64,000 nucleotides of DNA from Hypericibacter adhaerens (lineage in GTDB: Bacteria > Pseudomonadota > Alphaproteobacteria > Dongiales > Dongiaceae). The stretch lies in assembly GCF_008728835.1 (NCBI RefSeq), contig NZ_CP042582.1:5253001-5317000 (forward strand), in the 5' to 3' direction. The translations under genes and the position numbers were made by a program. This document shows, in pieces, positions 37,101 to 48,243 of the stretch (its first letter is position 1; each line of letters starts with the position of its first letter). The notes beneath the pieces are model-generated. The model saw nothing but the letters and a program-made list of their open reading frames with translations, searched no databases and had not been told where the DNA came from.

Positions 37101-40100
37101 ATCGCGGCCGCCAGGTTGCGGTTGGACCGCGTTCTCTCGTGAGCTAGGCTGTCCATGTAGGCCACGTCGAAAGACTGATTGTTGCGGTTGGACCGCGTTC
37201 TCTCGTGAGCTAGGCTGAGGAGTGGGCGCGCACGGACGCAGCCAATGTTGCGGTTGGACCGCGTTCTCTCGTGAGCTAGGCTGGTCTCACCGACACGGAC
37301 GGCAGCAAGCTCGTTGCGGTTGGACCGCGTTCTCTCGTGAGCTAGGCTATCCGCGACGCCGTGCTCTCTATCCGCGATGTTGCGGTTGGACCGCGTTCTC
37401 TCGTGAGCTAGGCTGTCGGCCGCCACATTGATGCTCTGCTGGGCGTTGCGGTTGGACCGCGTTCTCTCGTGAGCTAGGCTTATCGCGATGTCGGGCAGTA
37501 CGACGTCTGGGTTGCGGTTGGACCGCGTTCTCTCGTGAGCTAGGCTGCTGGAGAAAGCGAAGGCCCAGGTCGCTACGTTGCGGTTGGACCGCGTTCTCTC
37601 GTGAGCTAGGCTTCTGTGATCCAGGGCGTCCAGACTCAGTACGTTGCGGTTGGACCGCGTTCTCTCGTGAGCTAGGCTTCGGCTGGAGGGTTGCAGCAGG
37701 CTCTTTCTGTTGCGGTTGGACCGCGTTCTCTCGTGAGCTAGGCTCCGTTGTCGAACCAGGCCTGCAGCGGGATCGTTGCGGTTGGACCGCGTTCTCTCGT
37801 GAGCTAGGCTCGACGGCAACGACGCGAATACTGGCCTCATGTTGCGGTTGGACCGCGTTCTCTCGTGAGCTAGGCTGCCAGCGCCATCCTCCACTACGCC
37901 GCAGCCGTTGCGGTTGGACCGCGTTCTCTCGTGAGCTAGGCTGCTGTTCGAGCACTACCGCGCCGAGGCCGAGTTGCGGTTGGACCGCGTTCTCTCGTGA
38001 GCTAGGCTGTATTCGATGCTTCGGATCAGATCGGCAGAGTTGCGGTTGGACCGCGTTCTCTCGTGAGCTAGGCTCAATTCATTAGGTGGGAATCGAGCTG
38101 GCCAGTTGCGGTTGGACCGCGTTCTCTCGTGAGCTAGGCTGGTCAAGGGCTACAGCACGAAGTTCTACGCGTTGCGGTTGGACCGCGTTCTCTCGTGAGC
38201 TAGGCTCCCATCGAGAATCGCCCGAACCATCGGCCCGTTGCGGTTGGACCGCGTTCTCTCGTGAGCTAGGCTTATTCCCAGGAGATGCCGCAAGAGCGCG
38301 TTGTTGCGGTTGGACCGCGTTCTCTCGTGAGCTAGGCTCATCTCCGAAGCCGAGGCGCGCTATCTGCTGTTGCGGTTGGACCGCGTTCTCTCGTGAGCTA
38401 GGCTCATGAGCTGCTGCAGGCGCGGATCCTGGCCGTTGCGGTTGGACCGCGTTCTCTCGTGAGCTAGGCTTCTTCCCATGAGCGATTCCGATCTCGATCT
38501 GTTGCGGTTGGACCGCGTTCTCTCGTGAGCTAGGCTGGATGGTATGGGATCGCGCGCATGAGGGGCGTTGCGGTTGGACCGCGTTCTCTCGTGAGCTAGG
38601 CTCGTTGCGACGATCGAGCGCTGGGCTGCGGCGTTGCGGTTGGACCGCGTTCTCTCGTGAGCTAGGCTTCGTCGTTGCGGATGCCGAGGACTTCATGGGT
38701 TGCGGTTGGACCGCGTTCTCTCGTGAGCTAGGCTCCCAAGCCTGTAACCGAGGGTGCTGCATGAGTTGCGGTTGGACCGCGTTCTCTCGTGAGCTAGGCT
38801 GACGGTTTGTTTAACGCCAGTCTCAAGCCTGTTGCGGTTGGACCGCGTTCTCTCGTGAGCTAGGCTCGATGTTGCGCTGCACTGGACGGCGGTTGCGTTG
38901 CGGTTGGACCGCGTTCTCTCGTGAGCTAGGCTAATTCCAGCCCCAAGCGCGGCACCCTCAAGGTTGCGGTTGGACCGCGTTCTCTCGTGAGCTAGGCTGC
39001 CGACGCCGGCATTGCCCTGAAGGCGGAAGTTGCGGTTGGACCGCGTTCTCTCGTGAGCTAGGCTCAGGAGTTCATGGCCAGTGGTGGGAATACAGTTGCG
39101 GTTGGACCGCGTTCTCTCGTGAGCTAGGCTCATGGCGCTTCACAATCAAGCGCTGTGGCTGTTGCGGTTGGACCGCGTTCTCTCGTGAGCTAGGCTGCAT
39201 CTCGCGCGCGACCTTGGCCGGCAGGGGTTGCGGTTGGACCGCGTTCTCTCGTGAGCTAGGCTTCCGCCGGGAGAACCCCGGAGCGGTGAAGAGTTGCGGT
39301 TGGACCGCGTTCTCTCGTGAGCTAGGCTGCTCCTGGAAGACATCAACGGGTATCTGACGTTGCGGTTGGACCGCGTTCTCTCGTGAGCTAGGCTGGCGTT
39401 CGAGCTCTGCGCCGAGACGGAGAGGTTGCGGTTGGACCGCGTTCTCTCGTGAGCTAGGCTGGGGGCGTCACCAAGGACACGAGCGCCCCGGTTGCGGTTG
39501 GACCGCGTTCTCTCGTGAGCTAGGCTGCCCCGCCATTGATGACTACATGGGATACAGTTGCGGTTGGACCGCGTTCTCTCGTGAGCTAGGCTTCGTCTCG
39601 TCAACGACATCTGGTCGGAGCTGTTGCGGTTGGACCGCGTTCTCTCGTGAGCTAGGCTGAAGTCATCGACGCCGGCGAAGATCGACCAGTTGCGGTTGGA
39701 CCGCGTTCTCTCGTGAGCTAGGCTCGGGTGGCAACGATGGCACGAAGATGCGGGGTTGCGGTTGGACCGCGTTCTCTCGTGAGCTAGGCTTCGAACGACG
39801 GTTCCGACACGGTGATCGTGGTTGCGGTTGGACCGCGTTCTCTCGTGAGCTAGGCTCTAGGCCATCCGACTATGACCCCAAGACCAGTTGCGGTTGGACC
39901 GCGTTCTCTCGTGAGCTAGGCTCGCTGCCGAATAATATGCTCAATTCGAATTGTTGCGGTTGGACCGCGTTCTCTCGTGAGCTAGGCTCCTGGGGCGTGG
40001 CGGCAACCCAGCCTCACCGTTGCGGTTGGACCGCGTTCTCTCGTGAGCTAGGCTTCATCCGCTCCGCCCGCTTCGTCAGCACCTGTTGCGGTTGGACCGC

Positions 40101-43100
40101 GTTCTCTCGTGAGCTAGGCTCAACCTGGAGCTTGCGTTGCTCCAGCGGGTGTTGCGGTTGGACCGCGTTCTCTCGTGAGCTAGGCTATCGACCTGTTGGG
40201 CCTGTTGCTTCGGCTGGTTGCGGTTGGACCGCGTTCTCTCGTGAGCTAGGCTCTTGCGGAACACCGAGAGCGGGCTGTAGCCGTTGCGGTTGGACCGCGT
40301 TCTCTCGTGAGCTAGGCTGCGACTTGGGGAAGCCTGAGCCATAGAGCCGTTGCGGTTGGACCGCGTTCTCTCGTGAGCTAGGCTTGATAGAAGAATCTGC
40401 GCCCTCGCGCCCGGGTTGCGGTTGGACCGCGTTCTCTCGTGAGCTAGGCTTTACGGCGACATCATCGCCAAGCTCGATGCGTTGCGGTTGGACCGCGTTC
40501 TCTCGTGAGCTAGGCTGACCGTCCAATAACTGCGGCGGGATAGTCCGTTGCGGTTGGACCGCGTTCTCTCGTGAGCTAGGCTGCGCCCTGGAGGTGCTGT
40601 GATGGAGCCGCAGTTGCGGTTGGACCGCGTTCTCTCGTGAGCTAGGCTATGGCGGAGACCTTCTGGCCGGGCGATACCGTTGCGGTTGGACCGCGTTCTC
40701 TCGTGAGCTAGGCTTCTGGTGGGACACGCAGGAGACCCGCCGCCGTTGCGGTTGGACCGCGTTCTCTCGTGAGCTAGGCTTCGCACGGAGCGCGCCGGAC
40801 GATTGCCACTGTTGCGGTTGGACCGCGTTCTCTCGTGAGCTAGGCTCACGCGCCAGGTCACGAACGACGCCCGGCAGTTGCGGTTGGACCGCGTTCTCTC
40901 GTGAGCTAGGCTGCTTCTTGAGATCGGCCGTCTCCTCGGCGAGTTGCGGTTGGACCGCGTTCTCTCGTGAGCTAGGCTACGGCGGCTGGCCGACGACTTT
41001 TTCCTATTGTTGCGGTTGGACCGCGTTCTCTCGTGAGCTAGGCTCATGGTGCTGCTCCTGGTTGCTGCTGCTGAGTTGCGGTTGGACCGCGTTCTCTCGT
41101 GAGCTAGGCTCCAGTCGTCGCGTCGGTCGCATGCCGAGCTGTTGCGGTTGGACCGCGTTCTCTCGTGAGCTAGGCTGTTTCGCGGCGGCTCATGTTCGTC
41201 ACGTCGGTTGCGGTTGGACCGCGTTCTCTCGTGAGCTAGGCTTTACGGCGACATCATCGCCAAGCTCGATGCGTTGCGGTTGGACCGCGTTCTCTCGTGA
41301 GCTAGGCTATGCTCCGCAACCAGCGGAGCGATCTCGCCGTTGCGGTTGGACCGCGTTCTCTCGTGAGCTAGGCTAGCGTGATCGAGAATTGGCAGTCGTA
41401 GACTGTTGCGGTTGGACCGCGTTCTCTCGTGAGCTAGGCTGGCTGAAAGCGAACAGGCCCGTGTCGCCGCGTTGCGGTTGGACCGCGTTCTCTCGTGAGC
41501 TAGGCTCTCGCCGATTGCCAGCGCCCGATATGCTTCGTTGCGGTTGGACCGCGTTCTCTCGTGAGCTAGGCTTCGGTACGCTGAAACCCGCGCAGGCCAC
41601 GGGTTGCGGTTGGACCGCGTTCTCTCGTGAGCTAGGCTTCGCACGGAGCGCGCCGGACGATTGCCACTGTTGCGGTTGGACCGCGTTCTCTCGTGAGCTA
41701 GGCTTCCGCCGCTGTGCTCATGGTCTTGCTTGTCGTTGCGGTTGGACCGCGTTCTCTCGTGAGCTAGGCTGGGTCGGGGGCCTTCAGGTAGTAGCGGGCC
41801 GTTGCGGTTGGACCGCGTTCTCTCGTGAGCTAGGCTAGGCCCGCGCCATCATCATTCTTGATCACCGTTGCGGTTGGACCGCGTTCTCTCGTGAGCTAGG
41901 CTCGCCCTTGCCGAAGCCCTGCCGCCGATCGGGTTGCGGTTGGACCGCGTTCTCTCGTGAGCTAGGCTATGTCGCTCTGCGCAACGGTCCGCCCAAGCGT
42001 TGCGGTTGGACCGCGTTCTCTCGTGAGCTAGGCTACCGAGCGCAAGGCCCTGGCCGATCAGACCGTTGCGGTTGGACCGCGTTCTCTCGTGAGCTAGGCT
42101 GGCGCCGGGTGTCACGAGCTGTGACCACGGGTTGCGGTTGGACCGCGTTCTCTCGTGAGCTAGGCTCGTTCGCCAATCTGTCGCGGAGGCACGGCGTTGC
42201 GGTTGGACCGCGTTCTCTCGTGAGCTAGGCTCTCCTGCGGCGGGAGCTCGGCATCCCGAGCGTTGCGGTTGGACCGCGTTCTCTCGTGAGCTAGGCTAAA
42301 TCGGCGCGCTGCCCGCGCTGCGGCGGCGTTGCGGTTGGACCGCGTTCTCTCGTGAGCTAGGCTCGCCGAAGAGGCCGGCCTCTCCGAGCACCAGTTGCGG
42401 TTGGACCGCGTTCTCTCGTGAGCTAGGCTACATGGGGCCGAAACCCGCCGGATCGGCCGGTTGCGGTTGGACCGCGTTCTCTCGTGAGCTAGGCTCGTGC
42501 CGGACAGTCAGTTGGCTGACGCGCTGTTGCGGTTGGACCGCGTTCTCTCGTGAGCTAGGCTGCCTGTTGCTGTGCAGCTTGAAGTTGTTCCGTTGCGGTT
42601 GGACCGCGTTCTCTCGTGAGCTAGGCTGATCCAATGACGAAGCAGACTCCCCCGTGCGTTGCGGTTGGACCGCGTTCTCTCGTGAGCTAGGCTGCACCAC
42701 CGAGCAGGGCACGCATCATTTCCGTTGCGGTTGGACCGCGTTCTCTCGTGAGCTAGGCTATGACCAGCGGCAACGCCTAGAGTCGCGTGGTTGCGGTTGG
42801 ACCGCGTTCTCTCGTGAGCTAGGCTGTCCACATGAACAGCGCGCAGTCGGGCAGCGTTGCGGTTGGACCGCGTTCTCTCGTGAGCTAGGCTGTCGGTGTC
42901 GGCGCCCAGAAGCTCTACAAGTTGCGGTTGGACCGCGTTCTCTCGTGAGCTAGGCTGATTGTTGACCACATCAACGGAGACACGCTGTTGCGGTTGGACC
43001 GCGTTCTCTCGTGAGCTAGGCTTGTGGTGGTCTCTTTGCTCGACAGCTCCAGGTTGCGGTTGGACCGCGTTCTCTCGTGAGCTAGGCTGTAAACCGCGTG

Positions 43101-43352
43101 CATGACCGCGTGCGAACGGTTGCGGTTGGACCGCGTTCTCTCGTGAGCTAGGCTTACGCGCCGGCCGACGAGGTGTCGGCCTCCGTTGCGGTTGGACCGC
43201 GTTCTCTCGTGAGCTAGGCTGTGCAGCATGAAGGCGCTTGTCCGGCCACCGTTGCGGTTGGACCGCGTTCTCTCGTGAGCTAGGCTGATTTTTTCATATA
43301 AGCGCGCTAAGGATATGTTGCGGTTGGACCGCGTTCTCTCGTGAGCTAGGCT
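31174..43352 (+). CRISPR. Type II-C CRISPR array, 185 repeats and 184 spacers
   Basis: A 36-bp repeat starting GTTGCGGTTGGACCGC and ending GTGAGCTAGGCT recurs every 66 bp. By phase I count 185 repeats; I noticed no variant, even at the ends. Spacers are 30 bp except one of 31 (36424-36454) and two of 29 (42167-42195, 42892-42920). The repeat resembles the II-C repeat of Parvibaculum (GCTGCGG...TCTCTCG...GCTACTCT) and contains a GCGGT-TGG-ACCGC hairpin. The plus strand is the crRNA strand: the tracrRNA anti-repeat pairs with it and an intrinsic terminator follows the last repeat. Spacers repeat at 31606/32002, 31672/32068, 31738/32134, 34378/34444, 40451/41243 and 40781/41639. Each repeat also matches a sigma-70 promoter. 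The period of 66 keeps frames open, producing false ORFs. Confidence 0.99.
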
Positions 43353-43364
43353 CCAAACTTCGAC

Positions 43365-43390
43365 AAGCCCCTGGATTCAGGGGCTTTTTT
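43365..43390 (+). terminator. Intrinsic terminator of the CRISPR array
   Basis: AAGCCCCTG-GATT-CAGGGGCTT followed by a run of T residues lies 12 bp after the last repeat. The T-run is on the right, so it ends rightward (crRNA-strand) transcription and supports the assigned array direction. It also protects the cas2 end from read-through. Confidence 0.85.
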
Positions 43391-43425
43391 CTTGCTCGTG
43401 TCGCGGTTCGTTCGCGCGCTCATCA

Positions 43426-43752
43426 TCAGAACATCACGTATTGCTCGGGGTTTTTCCGGCCTGTTTCCTTGAGGCGGCCATCGAAGGTCACGATGTTCTC
43501 ATACTGCTTGTCGGTCAGATAGACGATATGAACCTTGCCTGTGCCGGGGACCGCCTTCTCGACCCTTCGCGAATAGGCTTCGGCCTGCTCCTTGCCAGCG
43601 CAAAAGCGCATGTAGACCGAATACTGCGACATCTCAAAGCCCTGATCGAGCAGGAACTTCCGGAACTTCGTCGCGGCTTTGCGTTCCTTCTTCGTCAACA
43701 CGGGCAAGTCGAACAGAACCATCATCCACATGAGGCGGTAGCCGCTCAGCAT
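43426..43752 (-). CDS. cas2: CRISPR-associated endoribonuclease Cas2
   Basis: A 108-residue Cas2 that with Cas1 forms the spacer-integration complex. It has the ferredoxin-like start YRLMWMMVLFDLPVLTKKERKAATKFRKFLLDQGF, with the conserved Asp after the first strand, SQYSVYMRFCAGKEQAE, and the C-terminal strand VHIVYLTDKQYENIVTFDG. It is last in the cas9-cas1-cas2 operon, 7 bp after cas1, and ends 35 bp from the array terminator, so the operon and the array converge. Confidence 0.96.
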   Translation of the reverse strand: MLSGYRLMWMMVLFDLPVLTKKERKAATKFRKFLLDQGFEMSQYSVYMRFCAGKEQAEAYSRRVEKAVPGTGKVHIVYLTDKQYENIVTFDGRLKETGRKNPEQYVMF

Positions 43753-43759
43753 TCCGCCG

Positions 43760-44683
43760 TCACGCTTCGGCGCGTGCCGGCACGACCGGCAGCTCCAGCG
43801 GTAACGGTGTCAAAGGGAAGTCGAGGCCAGGCTTGCCCTCCTCAAAGGAACGCGCGAGCGATGCGGACAGCCGCTCCAAGCAGGTAAAGAGGGGCGTGGT
43901 TCCCCGTTCGGTCGCCATGTCGAGCGAGGTGGCGCCTGCCAGATACTTCTTGACCGCGCCCGAAACCTCGTCAACGCCGGCCTCGGCCAGCCTCGCGACC
44001 AGCAGATCGATAATCGGCCGGAACGGCTCCATCAGATCGTCGGCGAGCGCCAAGTCCTCGCCGCGATGCTGGAGGCCGATCGTGGGATGGAGGCCCGAGG
44101 CACAGATCGCGCGGGCCGCCGCCGATCGAAGGATGGCGTAGCCATAGTTGAGCATGGCGTTTACGCCGGGCGCATCGCGGTCGCGCCGGAAGTCCGACCC
44201 GAACAGCAGCGGCCAATAGCGCCTCGCTGCCTGAGCCTCCATATTGTCCGGATCACCCGAGCCGACCCGGCGCGCCAGCAGATCGAACCCCTCCGCGCCC
44301 TCCCGTGCCAGCGCCGCCAGCACGGCACCCTGCTGGCGAATCTTCGCCTGCACGACCGCCTGCCACAGGCGCTTCAGCAGCGGCTTGCCGGCCTCGATCT
44401 GCGATTCCATCCGAGAGCGCTGCGCATGATGCCCCACCACCGGCCACAGCCAGGCTACCGGGTTGTGGTTGGCCGCGCAGACGACAAAACCGGCGCCGCG
44501 TTCGGCGAGTCGAACCAGAAGATTGTTGGAGTAGGTGCAGCCGTGGGCATTGACGATCACGACGCCGATATCGTCGAGCGGAAGGCGGCCGATCTCGGCC
44601 CCGGCCGCGCTCACCGTCATGAAACCGCGATCCACCGCCAGATGGCGGCCGTCCTCGGCGATCTCGACGATGCGACCCAGCAT
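43760..44683 (-). CDS. cas1: CRISPR-associated endonuclease/integrase Cas1
   Basis: The 307-residue integrase that inserts new spacers. Its type II character is seen in the start MLGRIVEIAEDGRHLAVDRGFMTV and HGCTYSNNLLVRLAERGAGFVVC. The metal ligands are E149 (DNMEAQAARRYW), H206 (LHPTIGLQH) and E219 (LADDLMEPFRP). It lies 9 bp downstream of cas9. No cas4 or csn2 gene accompanies it, which places the locus in subtype II-C. Confidence 0.97.
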   Translation of the reverse strand: MLGRIVEIAEDGRHLAVDRGFMTVSAAGAEIGRLPLDDIGVVIVNAHGCTYSNNLLVRLAERGAGFVVCAANHNPVAWLWPVVGHHAQRSRMESQIEAGKPLLKRLWQAVVQAKIRQQGAVLAALAREGAEGFDLLARRVGSGDPDNMEAQAARRYWPLLFGSDFRRDRDAPGVNAMLNYGYAILRSAAARAICASGLHPTIGLQHRGEDLALADDLMEPFRPIIDLLVARLAEAGVDEVSGAVKKYLAGATSLDMATERGTTPLFTCLERLSASLARSFEEGKPGLDFPLTPLPLELPVVPARAEA

Positions 44684-44692
44684 GGCGGTCGT

Positions 44693-47600
44693 CTATCTCG
44701 GTGAGCGGGGGTCGCGGATGCGACCTAAGGCGTCCACTGAAACCTTTCTTGTGCCGAGCTCTTTCAATCGTTCGTACCTGGCAAATGTCCACTTGAACTC
44801 GCCATCTCGATAGCGCTGGGCCAGGTTCGTTTCCTTGTGTTCCGCCAGCTGCAGATAGTTCTCCCAGATCGAAACGACGCGCATGACTCGCTTGGCTTCG
44901 CCCGTTGTGCTGCCGGTATCGCTGTCGTCACCCTTCTCGTCGATCGATAGCTTCAGCAAGTCATTCTTATATATCGACCATAGCAGGCGGTTAGATGTGT
45001 CCGCCCTCCAAAGAGGCACAAAGGTCGGCCGATTCGCGTCGAATACGCTCACGATCTCGCGCGACCACGATCCGTCGGCGCGTTGGAAAATCTCAACATG
45101 ATGATTGTCGCCAACGCTATAGGCCTTATAAGGAATTCCATTCGTTCCACGGACCGTGACAACAGCTGCTTCCGGCTTGACTAGCCTGACGCGTCGAACA
45201 CCATTGTCTTGACCGAACTCTACAAGCGCAGCTTTCAGACCTTTGGCGATATCCTTGCGATCTTTACGACGCTTCTCTTTGAGCCGCTCAATCTCGAGCT
45301 GAGCTCTTTCCATGGCATGCCGATCTTTGCCCTTACGAGCTTCCGACTGTGCCCTCTTGGCCGCTTCAAGAGCCGAATCATCGACAAGAACTCCCCGAGC
45401 CGCGAGATGTTGTTGCAAACGGCCGCGAAGCTTCTTGTCGCGAATCCTGTCGATTTCCCCTTCGCTCAGGTTCTCGATGGATTTGCGCACAACGACGTTT
45501 CCGCCCTCCCGCTCCGGCTCCTTGACCAAACCATAGGCCGTCTCTTCGTGCAGACGACCCTGGACGCCGTGCTCCGGCTTGTAGGACACCACGATCCGAT
45601 CGAGCGCCGCGCGCAGATCATCGCGGAAGGACGCCCAGTCGATCGGGTCGGGCATGTCGTCGATCACGCGCTCGCGCTGTTCGTCGGCCGCACCCGCGAT
45701 CGCCTGAAGCATGGAACGATCGGTAAGGCCGACCACGAACGCGTCGATCGCATGGTGGCGGTGATCGGCGCGATTTTTCCGATTGTGATCACCCAATAGA
45801 TTATTGAGGCTCCACTTCCGTCGCATCAGGGCCGTCATGGTCCCGGGAATGACCCAGGTCCTATCGGGATGGCAGATCTTCCAGAGATATTGCCGCGTGA
45901 CTCGGGCAAGATAAGCGGTGTCGATCAGCTGGCGCGCCAGGAACCCGCCGCTGCGCTCGATGTCGTCCATATCCTCCTTCGTCAGCGTTCCCTTTGCAGC
46001 CTCCACGGCTCGGCGCGCGCGGTCCTTCACCAGGTCGAGCGCGTCGGGCCGGAAGCGCCACTGCTTGCTCTTCGGCAATGAAGAGGCCCGCAGCACGATC
46101 TCATCCCACTCGTATTTGAAGCCACCGATCGTCGGGCTATGGCCGAAGGCTTCGAAGGGCGTCAGGTTGCCCTTGTCGCGGTTCGCATGACGGATCGAAA
46201 CGGTCAGGTTCGACGGATTGTCGTCAAGCGATTTCGTGAAGGGCAGGATATGCTCGATTTCGATTTCTGGGCTGAACAGCCGCTGAATCGAGATCTGCTT
46301 TCCGGTGTAGATGCATTTGCGATCGTTCGGATCTTCGAGGTTCAGCTCCTCCCAGAGACGCATCCGCAGCATGGCGTCGCCGGGCGGCTTCTGGCCCGGC
46401 GCGAACACTTCCGCGAGCTTCGCCCGGCGCATCTCGTTCTTCTTCTGGTTGGCCGCCTGATCCTTCTCGATCCGCTCCTTCTCTTCCCGCGACAGCTTCA
46501 GATCGCGGGCAAGTTCGACGACGATCTCCTCCGGATGGCCGTAGCGCTCGACCAGCGCGTTGATCAGCCGGCGGAGCTGATTGAGCCCGATATGCACGGT
46601 CGGGTTGGCGATGCGGCCGAAACGTCGCTCCTCCTCGGGCGCCGTCAGGCTCGATACCGGCGCCATGTAACGACGTAACACGTCGCCATAGTAGGGCAGC
46701 AGGTCGAGGATCTCGCCGTCACGGAAGTCGGAATGATGCAAATAGCCGGCGCGCTGCACCGCCTCGCTGTAGCGCAACGGTCTCCCATCATCCGAGCGGC
46801 CAGCGCGAAGCTCGGGAACGATCTTTCCGAGCGCGATGCGGCCGAGCCGGCCATACCCGTCCTCCAGCGGTGCATTGGCAATCTGTTCCGCCTGCTCAGG
46901 CGTCAGATCGAACTCGGTCGTCAGCTTGGCGATCAGCTTCGGCTCGTCCTCGATATCGAGAAGCCATTCGACGATGCTGTTCCGCTCACCGTCGGAGAGC
47001 GTGAACCAGCGGACGCCGAACGCCTCGGGCTTGGAGATCAAGTAGGACGTCCTGTCGCCTTTCAGGTCCTTGCGCTTTTCGCTCTCAAGATTGAAGGCCC
47101 AGATCGAGTCGATGCCCAGGATCGCGCGCATCCGCTTGAAGGTCAGCTTCTCCTTGATGAGAAGCTTCTCGAGCAGCCTGTCACGCTGCTCCATCGTCAA
47201 GCGGTGCCGGTCCGTGGGGTTCGTGCGGCGAACCAGCTCGAGGTTGGCAAGCTCCTGGAGAATGCGGAATTCCTGCACGATGGGGAGCGCCAGAGGCGCC
47301 CGCTCGTCGCCTTCCTCGAGCGTGCAGGGGCCCGGGCTGACCGGCTTGAGCGGACGTTGACGGAAGATGATGGTCTCGATCTCGGCCCGGGCAACATCGG
47401 TCAGGTCGGGATGATATTTGGCCTGCGCGTTCCAGAGCGCGTCGAACTCGTGCCGCAGCATGGCGCGTGTCGGATAGAAATCCCATTCGGCCTTGCCGCC
47501 TTGGCCGATCCGGGCGCGAAAGCGGATGCCTCGTTCCGATTCCTTCTCATCGCCGCCGCGCGGCGAGCGGTTCTCGCGTCCATAGCGATGCAGGAACTCG

Positions 47601-48130
47601 CCCAGCGTGCGGGCTCCGCGTGCGGCGATCGCCTCCTCCAGCTTCTTCTGGCCGGCCTTCATCCCCTGCTTCTCGTCCGCCTTGGCCTTGCGATCGGCCT
47701 TCCGGTTGCTGAGGAAGCCTCGCCGCTGATTGAGATGAAACAGCGCCCGCCCGAACTCGTAGCGCGTCAGCGCCCGATCGAGGCCTTCGGCACGCAGCCG
47801 CCAGGGATCGAGCCCTTCGAGCGCCTTGCGCGCGGCCGGATCGCCCGGCATGAGCTCATGACGGATCAGCGCATGCAGCAACGTGGCCCGACGCATGAGA
47901 AAGCGGTCGCGACGACGCCGGGCGCTGCGCGGCTCGCGCCGGCTCGCGGCCAGCGAGGCGCCGGACTGCGGATCACGACCGTCGGGAAAGATGCGGACGC
48001 CCATCCGCCGGATGCCGATGGGATGGCGGCGTCCCTCTTTGTCGGGTTTCGACAAGTCGAAAACGCACCAGCCGATGGAGTTGGTGCCCAGATCGAGACC
48101 CAGGCGCCAAGCAATGCCCTTCCGCTTCAT
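44693..48130 (-). CDS. cas9: Type II-C Cas9 endonuclease
   Basis: An RNA-guided DNA endonuclease of 1145 residues, in the usual size range of subtype II-C. RuvC-I has D13 in WRLGLDLGTNSIGW. An Arg-rich bridge helix spans about 55-92 (SRREPRSARRRRDRFLMRRA). RuvC-II has E539 in EEIVVELARDLK. The HNH domain has H627 in EIEIEHILPF and N650 in IRHANRDKGN, with the same 23-residue spacing as H588/N611 of Neisseria Cas9. RuvC-III has H793 and D796 in HRHHAIDAFVVG. The C-terminal quarter should hold the PAM-interacting domain. All catalytic residues are present, so it is predicted active. Its start is at 48130, with an overlapping divergent promoter pair upstream. Confidence 0.98.
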   Translation of the reverse strand: MKRKGIAWRLGLDLGTNSIGWCVFDLSKPDKEGRRHPIGIRRMGVRIFPDGRDPQSGASLAASRREPRSARRRRDRFLMRRATLLHALIRHELMPGDPAARKALEGLDPWRLRAEGLDRALTRYEFGRALFHLNQRRGFLSNRKADRKAKADEKQGMKAGQKKLEEAIAARGARTLGEFLHRYGRENRSPRGGDEKESERGIRFRARIGQGGKAEWDFYPTRAMLRHEFDALWNAQAKYHPDLTDVARAEIETIIFRQRPLKPVSPGPCTLEEGDERAPLALPIVQEFRILQELANLELVRRTNPTDRHRLTMEQRDRLLEKLLIKEKLTFKRMRAILGIDSIWAFNLESEKRKDLKGDRTSYLISKPEAFGVRWFTLSDGERNSIVEWLLDIEDEPKLIAKLTTEFDLTPEQAEQIANAPLEDGYGRLGRIALGKIVPELRAGRSDDGRPLRYSEAVQRAGYLHHSDFRDGEILDLLPYYGDVLRRYMAPVSSLTAPEEERRFGRIANPTVHIGLNQLRRLINALVERYGHPEEIVVELARDLKLSREEKERIEKDQAANQKKNEMRRAKLAEVFAPGQKPPGDAMLRMRLWEELNLEDPNDRKCIYTGKQISIQRLFSPEIEIEHILPFTKSLDDNPSNLTVSIRHANRDKGNLTPFEAFGHSPTIGGFKYEWDEIVLRASSLPKSKQWRFRPDALDLVKDRARRAVEAAKGTLTKEDMDDIERSGGFLARQLIDTAYLARVTRQYLWKICHPDRTWVIPGTMTALMRRKWSLNNLLGDHNRKNRADHRHHAIDAFVVGLTDRSMLQAIAGAADEQRERVIDDMPDPIDWASFRDDLRAALDRIVVSYKPEHGVQGRLHEETAYGLVKEPEREGGNVVVRKSIENLSEGEIDRIRDKKLRGRLQQHLAARGVLVDDSALEAAKRAQSEARKGKDRHAMERAQLEIERLKEKRRKDRKDIAKGLKAALVEFGQDNGVRRVRLVKPEAAVVTVRGTNGIPYKAYSVGDNHHVEIFQRADGSWSREIVSVFDANRPTFVPLWRADTSNRLLWSIYKNDLLKLSIDEKGDDSDTGSTTGEAKRVMRVVSIWENYLQLAEHKETNLAQRYRDGEFKWTFARYERLKELGTRKVSVDALGRIRDPRSPR

Positions 48131-48186
48131 AAGGCCCCCGCAGCTTTTCGCACACGCGAAGCGTGTTTTTCTTCTTCTTGCTAGGG

Positions 48187-48237
48187 ATGATTCCGCACTG
48201 GATGCCGATTGACAATATCCCTTATCAAAGCAATGAT
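48187..48237. promoter_or_regulatory. Divergent, overlapping promoters for tracrRNA and cas9
   Basis: Rightward, TTGACA (48209-48214) is followed after 17 bp by AATGAT (48232-48237), placing the tracrRNA start near 48244. Leftward on the minus strand, TTGTCA (48215-48210) is followed after 17 bp by AATCAT (48192-48187), placing the cas9 mRNA start near 48180. The two -35 boxes share five bases, so polymerases would compete. A small hairpin (ACACGC-TTC-GCGTGT) lies in the cas9 5' leader near 48152-48166. Confidence 0.55.
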
Positions 48238-48243
48238 AGGTTG

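Noticed and set aside
30852-43229. Dozens of open frames on both strands across the CRISPR array with repeated units such as CGWTAFSRELG, SLAHERTRSNRN and PSSRENAVQPQ
   Set aside because: The repeat-spacer period of 66 bp is divisible by three and the repeat has no stop in these frames, so the frames stay open by arithmetic. They are translations of the repeat, not repeat proteins.
43365-43390. The hairpin after the array as terminator of the cas operon
   Set aside because: The T-run is on the right side, so it works for rightward transcription only. Read leftward the U-tract would precede the stem.
44693-48130. Possibility that the system is subtype II-A or II-B
   Set aside because: No csn2 or cas4 gene is present next to cas1/cas2, Cas9 has a II-C size, and the HNH spacing and repeat resemble known II-C systems.
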